From positions 1-8,820 of the forward strand of contig CAMZED010000060.1 of the NCBI GenBank assembly GCA_947305675.1: a stretch of DNA of 8,820 nucleotides. Direction: 5' to 3'. The DNA comes from an uncultured Clostridia bacterium (lineage in GTDB: Bacteria > Bacillota > Clostridia > Oscillospirales > CAG-382). Positions 4,666-8,820 of the stretch are shown here, one piece after another; within the stretch, counting starts at the first letter, position 1; the number at the start of each line of letters is the position of its first letter. Below the pieces are notes generated by a model. It searched no databases. It had not been told where the DNA came from and was given only the letters and a program-made list of their open reading frames with translations. A program made the translations under genes and the position numbers.

Positions 4666-6569
4666 GATTTTTCAAACAGCTCGAAAGAGAGAACCGCGTA
4701 AACTTAATTCGCTGCGCGGTTTCGGCTTTGCTGATCGCAGTCGCGTTTGCAGTAAGGGCGGCGGTCAACGGCACTGACTTATCCGATACGGCGAAAACCG
4801 TTATTTCCCTGCTTTTGTTTGCCGTTCCCTACGCTTTGATCGGCTATGACGTTGTTTGGGAGGCTTTGAAGGGCATATTTCACGGCGAACTGCTTGACGA
4901 ACACTTTTTGATGTTCATTGCGACAGTCGGCGCTTTTGCGATAGGAGAATACCCCGAAGCCGTCGCGGTAATGCTGTTTTACCAGGTGGGCGAGCTTTTG
5001 CAGGACGTTGCGATGGATCGCAGCCGGGAATCGATCCACGCGCTTATGGAGCTTAAACCCGACAAAGCGAGAGTCCTGCGCGACGGGACCGAGATCGAAC
5101 TTCCGCCGGAGGAAGTCCTTGCGGGGGAGATCATTACCGTCCGCCCGGGCGAAAGGATCCCGCTTGACGGAGTTATAACCGAAGGCCGCACGACGCTTGA
5201 TACCTCGGCGCTTACCGGTGAATCGCGCCCCAAAGACGCCGGTGTGAGCGAAAACGTCCTGAGCGGCTGTGTTAATCTTACGGCGATGATCAGAGTGCGG
5301 GTTTCGGGAGTTTACGGCGAAAGCACCGTGGCAAAGATACTTGAACTTGCCGAAAACGCGGCCGGGAACAAAGCCCGCGCCGAAAACATCGTAAGACGTT
5401 TCGCCAGGATATATACTCCCTGTGTGGTCGGCGCGGCGTTGCTGCTCGCCGCGGTCCCGCCGATATTCGGCGGAGAATTCCGCGTATGGTTGGGCAGAGC
5501 GCTGATGTTCCTTGTGGTTTCCTGTCCCTGCGCTTTGGTCATATCCGTTCCGCTTTCGTTCTTCAGCGGGATGGGAGCCGCTTCGCGCAAAGGCATCCTT
5601 ATAAAAGGAGCTTACTGTATGGAAACGCTGGCGAAAACCGGCAGCGTCGTTTTTGACAAGACGGGAACGCTTACAAAAGGCAGTTTTTCGGTCTCGGCGG
5701 TGCACGCCAACGGGATGAGTCCCGAAACGCTGCTCGATATCGCCGCCTGCGCCGAATCGTTTTCCGACCATCCGATCGCCGGCTCGATCATCCGCGCGCA
5801 CGGAGGGCATATCGACAAAAGCCGCATTTCCGAGGTGAACGAGATCGCGGGGATGGGCATAAAAGCCGTGATCGACGGCAAAACGATCCTCGCCGGAAAC
5901 GATAAGCTTGTAGGATGTCCCTCCGGAAAATGCAGCGAATGCACTCACACCGGGACGGTAATACACATCTCGTCCGATGGCGAATACTGCGGTCACATAG
6001 TTATATCGGACGAAATAAAACCCGATTCCGCCGATGCGGTAAATGAGATCAGGTCGATCGGCGCCGAACGGATAGTGATGCTTACCGGCGACGGAGAAGA
6101 AGTCGCGCGCGAAACCGCCGAAACGCTCGGAATAACCGAATACTTCTGCTCTCTCCTCCCCGCCGACAAAGTGAGCAAAGTCGCGGAAATACGCGCTTGC
6201 GGCGGCGGGACAACGGTTTTCGTCGGCGACGGGATCAACGACGCGCCCGCGCTCGCTTCGGCGGACGTGGGGATAGCGATGGGCATTTCCGGAAGCGACG
6301 CGGCGATCGAGACCGCCGACGTTGTGATAATGGACGATTCGGTGGGAAAGGTCGCAAAAGCGATCACCATATCGCGCAGGACGGTAAACATTGTGAAACA
6401 GAACATAGCTTTTTCGCTTGCTGTGAAGATCGCGGTGATGCTGACCGGTGCTTTGGGGATCACGAATATGTGGTGGGCGGTTTTCGGAGACGTCGGCGTT
6501 ACCGTGTTGGCGGTTCTTAACGCGACGCGGATGATGATATCCGATGAAAAGCGCAAAAAACGCGAATAA
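4662..6569 (+). CDS. zntA: Zn/Cd/Pb-exporting P1B-type ATPase
   Basis: A 635-residue heavy-metal P-type ATPase of the inner membrane, predicted to couple ATP hydrolysis to export of Zn(II), Cd(II) or Pb(II). Motifs in order are TGES (185-188, actuator domain), CPC (288-290, transmembrane metal site), DKTGT with phosphorylated D332, HP (370-371) and GDGIND (522-527). K589 in the next span and D610 in FGDVGV match the membrane residues that mark zinc-type P1B pumps. The protein starts almost directly in a membrane segment: no N-terminal HMA or other metal-binding domain is present, and the length fits such short forms. An unusual cluster, C419-x4-C424-x2-C427, lies in the nucleotide-binding domain. 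The ATG overlaps the repressor stop, with AAGGAGG 10 nt upstream. CadA is an equally possible name. Confidence 0.95.
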   Translation: MRFFKQLERENRVNLIRCAVSALLIAVAFAVRAAVNGTDLSDTAKTVISLLLFAVPYALIGYDVVWEALKGIFHGELLDEHFLMFIATVGAFAIGEYPEAVAVMLFYQVGELLQDVAMDRSRESIHALMELKPDKARVLRDGTEIELPPEEVLAGEIITVRPGERIPLDGVITEGRTTLDTSALTGESRPKDAGVSENVLSGCVNLTAMIRVRVSGVYGESTVAKILELAENAAGNKARAENIVRRFARIYTPCVVGAALLLAAVPPIFGGEFRVWLGRALMFLVVSCPCALVISVPLSFFSGMGAASRKGILIKGAYCMETLAKTGSVVFDKTGTLTKGSFSVSAVHANGMSPETLLDIAACAESFSDHPIAGSIIRAHGGHIDKSRISEVNEIAGMGIKAVIDGKTILAGNDKLVGCPSGKCSECTHTGTVIHISSDGEYCGHIVISDEIKPDSADAVNEIRSIGAERIVMLTGDGEEVARETAETLGITEYFCSLLPADKVSKVAEIRACGGGTTVFVGDGINDAPALASADVGIAMGISGSDAAIETADVVIMDDSVGKVAKAITISRRTVNIVKQNIAFSLAVKIAVMLTGALGITNMWWAVFGDVGVTVLAVLNATRMMISDEKRKKRE

Positions 6570-6606
6570 TTGAATCTGTAAATCGATATATTTTTAAAAA
6601 AAGCCC

Positions 6607-6635
6607 TTGACAACTGGGGAGATAAGCGCTATAAT
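6607..6635 (+). promoter_or_regulatory. Consensus sigma-A promoter of the rpmG-secE-nusG-rplKA operon
   Basis: TTGACA (6607-6612) and TATAAT (6630-6635) are separated by exactly 17 bp. Transcription should begin near 6642, leaving a leader of about 120 nt before rpmG. The promoter lies inside the 70-nt palindrome. Confidence 0.9.
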
Positions 6636-6642
6636 GTGCTTA

Positions 6643-6666
6643 CCTCTGTTGTGAGAGGGCTTTTTT
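6643..6666 (+). terminator. Possible leader attenuator of the rpmG operon
   Basis: Transcripts from the nested promoter begin with CCTCT-GTTGTG-AGAGG (5-bp stem 6643-6647 with 6654-6658), then GC and six T. This resembles a weak intrinsic terminator at the very start of the leader. The stem is short and two bases separate it from the T run, so it may be only the right half of the longer hairpin. Confidence 0.35.
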
Positions 6667-6669
6667 GTT

Positions 6670-6704
6670 GTGCATTCAGCTTTTTCGATTTCCGGCTGAA
6701 GCAC
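6670..6704 (+). promoter_or_regulatory. Stem-loop in the rpmG operon leader
   Basis: GTGC and TTCAGC (6670-6673, 6675-6680, separated by a bulged A) pair perfectly with GCTGAA and GCAC (6695-6704) around a 14-nt loop. It has ten base pairs and no T run after it, so it is a structured leader element rather than a terminator. Its ligand or role is unknown. Confidence 0.5.
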
Positions 6705-6745
6705 GCATAATAGGCCGCACAGAAACAGAGGGAGGTAACAAAATT

Positions 6746-6766
6746 ATGGAGGTGCCGAAAAAATGA
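6746..6766 (+). CDS. Six-codon leader ORF (MEVPKK) overlapping rpmG
   Basis: An ATG at 6746 has its own strong site, GGAGGT at 6731-6736, 9 nt upstream. It reads MEVPKK and stops with TGA at 6764-6766. The stop overlaps the rpmG ATG (6763-6765) as ATGA, and the rpmG ribosome site (GGAGGTG, 6748-6754) lies inside this ORF. If translated it would couple to, or gate, rpmG translation. It is too short to judge by coding statistics. Confidence 0.4.
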   Translation: MEVPKK

Positions 6767-6921
6767 AAGAAAAACGGGTTAAAGTTACTTTGGTCTGCAC
6801 TGAATGCAAACAAAGGAACTACGACACGGCAAAGAACAAGAGCAATACTCCCGACCGTCTTGAAATGAACAAGTATTGCAGATTCTGCCGCAAGCATACC
6901 GTCCACAAAGAAAGCAAGTAA
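6763..6921 (+). CDS. rpmG: 50S ribosomal protein L33 (zinc-ribbon form)
   Basis: A 52-residue basic protein, MKEKRVKVTLVCTECK..., with the L33 signature VTLxCTECKxRNY and a C-terminal NKYCRFCRKHTVHKE. The four cysteines C12, C15, C39 and C42 make it the zinc-binding (C+) form. It is a small structural protein of the large ribosomal subunit near the E site. The start follows a GGAGGTG site by 8 nt; the upstream ATG at 6746 is out of frame and stops at once. It is the first gene of the operon, 12 bp before secE, the standard Firmicutes order. Confidence 0.96.
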   Translation: MKEKRVKVTLVCTECKQRNYDTAKNKSNTPDRLEMNKYCRFCRKHTVHKESK

Positions 6922-6933
6922 GGGGGACGCATT

Positions 6934-7521
6934 TTGAAAAACAAACTTTTTAAACTGCTTTCCGCGCTTGTAGCGATCGTAATGGTCCTTTCTTTCTCGG
7001 CGGTGGTTCTTGCCGACGAATCTTCCGGATCCGATACCCCGGTCGTCACCACAGGTACGGACTCGGAAGCGGCTTCGGAAACAGAATCCGCAGCAGAATC
7101 CGCCGACGCTTCGGAAACAGAATCCGCAGCAGAATCCGCCGACGCTTCGGAAGCGGCTTCCGCATCGGATCAGGAAGCATCCGGATCGGTTTCTTCTGAA
7201 ACGAGCGAAACCGGGACTTCTTCTTCCTCGGGTTCGGGCATATCTCATCTGCCCAGGTGGATCACTCTCATCGTTATCGTGCTGCTTATAGTCGCCGCGA
7301 TCATCGTATCGAGAACAAACACAAAACTCGGTCAGAAACTGTCGAAGTTCATCAAAGATTACAAGAGCGAAATCAAAAAGATCTCCTGGTCTTCCTGGAA
7401 GGACACCATCAAAGCCACCGGCGTTGTACTTGTGTTCATTATCGCCCTTGCGATCGTTATCGGACTGCTCGATTTACTGTTCGGCAAAGGAATCGAACTG
7501 CTCACTTCGTTATTCAGCTAA
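6934..7521 (+). CDS. secE: Preprotein translocase subunit SecE with a long extracytoplasmic N-terminal extension
   Basis: A 195-residue protein; ordinary bacterial single-span SecE is about 60-70 residues. The last 57 residues (139-195) are the SecE domain: the amphipathic helix FIKDYKSEIKKISW, the SSWKDTIKATGVV hinge (serine replaces the usual proline after the Trp) and a membrane span at about 163-180. SecE clamps SecY in the Sec translocon. Ahead of it are a signal-like N terminus (residues 4-26, possible cleavage after V-L-A27) and an acidic Ser/Glu/Ala/Asp-rich stretch (28-104) with no Lys or Arg. An additional span follows at about 109-126. Known SecE topology requires 127-162 to be cytosolic, which places the acidic stretch outside the cell. 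The TTG start follows an AGGGGGA site by 6 nt. Position between rpmG and nusG confirms identity. Confidence 0.93.
   Translation: MKNKLFKLLSALVAIVMVLSFSAVVLADESSGSDTPVVTTGTDSEAASETESAAESADASETESAAESADASEAASASDQEASGSVSSETSETGTSSSSGSGISHLPRWITLIVIVLLIVAAIIVSRTNTKLGQKLSKFIKDYKSEIKKISWSSWKDTIKATGVVLVFIIALAIVIGLLDLLFGKGIELLTSLFS
7072..7143 (+). repeat. Perfect 36-bp tandem repeat inside secE
   Basis: Two identical 36-bp units (7072-7107 and 7108-7143) each encode ASETESAAESAD, residues 47-58 and 59-70. A degenerate partial copy (ASEAAS) follows. Identity at every codon position points to a recent duplication by slippage or unequal exchange in the low-complexity linker. The repeat is in frame. Confidence 0.95.
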
Positions 7522-7539
7522 AAGGAACGGTTGGTTGTT

Positions 7540-8076
7540 ATGAGTTTGCCACAAGAAAGCACGCCCCTCTGGTATGTCGTCCATACCTACACGGGCTATG
7601 AAAACAAGGTTGCCACGAACATCGAAAAGATCGTGGAAAACCGCGGGCTCGAAAAGCTTATCCTCGCGGTGAACATCCCTGTTGAAAAGGTCATCGAAAA
7701 AACCGAAAAAGGCGAAAAGGAAATCGAAAGAAAACTGTTCCCGAGTTACGTTATGGTCAAAATGGTCATGAACGACGAAACCTGGCACATCATACGCAAC
7801 ACCACCGGAGTGACCGGATTTGTCGGTCCCGGATCGCGTCCCGTTCCGCTTACGGACGAGGAAGTCGAACGAATGGGTGTTGAAGTCAGAACCATCGAGA
7901 TCAAGTTCGCTGTCGGCGACAGCGTGCGCATTATCGACGGTCCGCTTTCCGGGTTCATCGGTCTTGTCGAAAATATTTCCGACGACAAGACCAAAGTCAA
8001 CGTTTCGGCTTCCCTGTTCGGGCGCGAAACGAAGGTCGAACTCAACAGCGATCAGGTCCGTCCTTTGGACGAGTGA
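7540..8076 (+). CDS. nusG: Transcription termination/antitermination factor NusG
   Basis: A 178-residue NusG. It binds RNA polymerase through its NGN domain (about 9-115), which begins PLWYVVHTYTGYENKVATNIE. The C-terminal KOW domain carries VGDSVRIIDGPLSGFIGLVENI (from about 125) and ends NSDQVRPLDE. In Firmicutes NusG modulates pausing and processivity. The NGN domain has a slightly charged loop, EKVIEKTEKGEKEIERKLFPSYV, as is common in the family. The ATG at 7540 is preferred to an in-frame TTG at 7531, which would lie only 4-5 nt after the AAAGGA site (7521-7526) and would add residues not seen in the family. The chosen spacing of 13 nt is rather long. It follows secE by 18 bp. Confidence 0.97.
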   Translation: MSLPQESTPLWYVVHTYTGYENKVATNIEKIVENRGLEKLILAVNIPVEKVIEKTEKGEKEIERKLFPSYVMVKMVMNDETWHIIRNTTGVTGFVGPGSRPVPLTDEEVERMGVEVRTIEIKFAVGDSVRIIDGPLSGFIGLVENISDDKTKVNVSASLFGRETKVELNSDQVRPLDE

Positions 8077-8099
8077 TCAAACCGTAAAAAAAAGAAAGC

Positions 8100-8130
8100 C
8101 GTCAGCCGCAAAGATATTAAGGCGGCAACG
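8100..8130 (+). promoter_or_regulatory. Stem-loop in the nusG-rplK intergenic leader
   Basis: GCCGC (8105-8109) pairs with GCGGC (8122-8126) around a 12-nt loop. CGT (8100-8102) with ACG (8128-8130) can extend the stem. No T run follows. It lies in the 119-bp gap before rplK, upstream of the candidate L1 site; its role is unknown. Confidence 0.4.
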
Positions 8131-8137
8131 CAAAAAA

Positions 8138-8176
8138 GTGGGAGGGACGTTGGTCCCGAAAATCAAAATTCACCAC
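8138..8176 (+). promoter_or_regulatory. Candidate L1 autoregulatory site before rplK-rplA
   Basis: Outer stem GTGG (8138-8141) pairs with CCAC (8173-8176). A two-base GA side and a long A-rich side (8158-8172) form an asymmetric internal loop. The inner stem GGGAC (8144-8148) pairs with GTCCC (8153-8157) around GTTG. Two helices split by an asymmetric loop, directly ahead of the L11-L1 genes and touching the rplK ribosome site at 8179-8183, are the known architecture of L1-binding mRNA leaders that mimic its 23S rRNA site. Assignment is by position and shape. Confidence 0.6.
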
Positions 8177-8195
8177 ATGGAGGTTTCATTTAACA

Positions 8196-8624
8196 ATGGC
8201 AAAAAAAGTAGTAGGCTACATTAAACTGCAAATTCCCGCAGGCAAAGCCACACCTCAACCGCCGATCGGCCCCGCCCTCGGTCAGCACGGTGTAGCTATC
8301 CCTATGTTCACAAAAGAATTCAACGAGCGTACAAAAAATGACATCGGCCTTATCATCCCGGTCGTCATCACCGTTTACGCCGACAGAACTTTCAGCTTTA
8401 TCACCAAAACTCCTCCCGCAGCAGTCCTTATCAAAAAGGCCTGCGGTATCGAGAAAGGCTCAGGCGTTCCCCAGTCCGACAAAGTTGCCAAGATCACCAA
8501 AGAGCAAGTCAGAAAGATCGCCGAAACCAAGATGCCCGACCTCAACGCCGCCAACGTCGAATCCGCGATGAGCATGATCGCCGGAACCGCACGCAGCATG
8601 GGCGTTGTAGTCGTAGATGACTAA
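8196..8624 (+). CDS. rplK: 50S ribosomal protein L11
   Basis: A 142-residue protein of normal length. The N-terminal domain has the conserved proline-rich segment LQIPAGKATPQPPIGPALGQHGV (about 11-33), and the C-terminal rRNA-binding domain includes TPPAAVLIKKACGIEKGSG and AGTARSMGV. L11 builds the GTPase-associated centre of the large subunit together with 23S rRNA. The ATG follows a GGAGG site by 12 nt, and that site sits at the foot of the candidate L1 structure. rplA follows after 14 bp, forming the classic L11-L1 pair expected to be controlled together. Confidence 0.98.
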   Translation: MAKKVVGYIKLQIPAGKATPQPPIGPALGQHGVAIPMFTKEFNERTKNDIGLIIPVVITVYADRTFSFITKTPPAAVLIKKACGIEKGSGVPQSDKVAKITKEQVRKIAETKMPDLNAANVESAMSMIAGTARSMGVVVVDD

Positions 8625-8638
8625 GGAGGGCTTTTAAA

Positions 8639-8820
8639 ATGAAAAGAGGAAAGAATTATAAGGCTGCCGCAGCCGCTATCGAAAAGGCAAAACTTTATGA
8701 CAGCATCGAAGCTCTCGGATTGGTTTGCCAGAACTCCAAAGCAAAATTCGACGAAACCGTCGAAGTTCACGTTCGCCTGGGCGTCGACTCCAGACACGCT
8801 GACCAACAGGTCCGCGGCGC
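8639..8820 (+). CDS. rplA: 50S ribosomal protein L1, N-terminal fragment
   Basis: The first 60 codons are visible and the gene runs off the right edge. The protein opens MKRGKNYKAAAAAIEKAKLYD and continues 'AKFDETVEVHVRLGVDSRHADQQVRG', the standard L1 N-terminal domain. L1 forms the mobile stalk beside the E site and, in many bacteria, represses translation of its own operon by binding the leader. The ATG at 8639 follows AAGGAGGG (8623-8630) by 8 nt; that site overlaps the rplK stop. Confidence 0.97.
   Translation, partial: MKRGKNYKAAAAAIEKAKLYDSIEALGLVCQNSKAKFDETVEVHVRLGVDSRHADQQVRG

Larger units (their letters stand above)
6597..6666 (+). terminator. Long palindrome: likely terminator of the ATPase operon with a promoter inside
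   Basis: A 70-nt imperfect hairpin is closed by AAAAAAGCCC (6597-6606) pairing with GGGCTTTTTT (6657-6666). The stem continues through 6607-6614 with 6648-6655 (one mismatch and one G-U), a few unpaired bases, and 6619-6629 with 6636-6646 (one mismatch, one G-U). The apical loop is exactly TATAAT (6630-6635). A transcript arriving from the ATPase gene, 28 bp upstream, can form the whole hairpin and end in a U run, as an intrinsic terminator does. The left arm and loop are at the same time the promoter of the next operon. Confidence 0.7.

Noticed and set aside
4779..5996. A 405-codon minus-strand frame opposite the P1B ATPase
   Set aside because: Composition is that of a shadow (rich in Arg, Gly, Phe, His), with no ribosome site or motifs; the ATPase on the plus strand is certain.
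6613..6670. A tRNA (often tRNA-Trp next to secE) in the rpmG upstream region
   Set aside because: No cloverleaf, T-arm consensus or CCA end could be fitted; the pairing is that of one long hairpin.
7072..7143. Direct repeats as a possible CRISPR
   Set aside because: The two units are contiguous with no spacer, in frame and inside a coding region.
7531..7539. TTG at 7531 as the nusG start
   Set aside because: It would sit only 4-5 nt after the ribosome site and add three residues not typical of NusG; the ATG at 7540 matches the family.

Overview
The window is an ordinary chromosomal segment of a low-to-mid GC Gram-positive bacterium, most likely an anaerobic Clostridia-type member of the Bacillota. 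The evidence is the gene order rpmG-secE-nusG-rplK-rplA, a yceD(DUF177)-rpmF pair followed by a DUF512 protein gene, a trmK gene, strong AGGAGG-type ribosome binding sites, frequent TTG starts, near-consensus sigma-A promoters and intrinsic terminators. All reading frames use the standard code. No tRNA, rRNA, insertion sequence, CRISPR array or phage gene was seen. The species cannot be named from the sequence.

Layout. Positions 1-975, minus strand: a consensus promoter drives yceD and rpmF and ends at a perfect-stem terminator. Beyond it is the 5' end of a PDZ/DUF512 protein gene that runs off the left edge. Positions 999-1979, plus strand: a back-to-back promoter drives a small unknown membrane protein and trmK (tRNA m1A22 methyltransferase). 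Positions 1940-3782, minus strand: apgM (cofactor-independent phosphoglycerate mutase family) and a YcxB-like membrane protein, whose 3' end overlaps trmK by 40 bp. Positions 3826-4245, plus strand: a single SLOG-fold (YspA/DUF2493-like) gene with its own consensus promoter and terminator. Positions 4250-6569, plus strand: a metal-resistance operon with an ArsR/SmtB-type repressor carrying a complete alpha-5 zinc site, translationally coupled to a Zn/Cd/Pb P1B-type ATPase. Positions 6597-8820, plus strand: the large ribosomal/secretion operon rpmG-secE-nusG-rplK-rplA, which leaves the window inside rplA.

How the genes work together. Most of the window is translation and export housekeeping: L32, L33, L11, L1, a rRNA/L32-associated DUF177 protein, a tRNA methylase, NusG and SecE. 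The ArsR-ATPase pair is a self-contained metal-efflux switch: metal should release the repressor from an inverted-repeat operator over the promoter, and the ATPase then exports the metal.

The least ordinary points are three. First, SecE is about three times the usual length; it has a signal-like N terminus, a lysine/arginine-free acidic Ser/Glu/Ala linker with a perfect 36-bp tandem repeat, and an extra membrane span before the normal SecE domain. Second, the rpmG operon promoter is buried in a 70-bp imperfect palindrome whose apical loop is exactly the -10 hexamer and whose outer arms look like the terminator of the upstream ATPase gene. Third, rpmG is preceded by a six-codon leader ORF that overlaps its start. 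I found no evidence for a wholly new multi-gene system.
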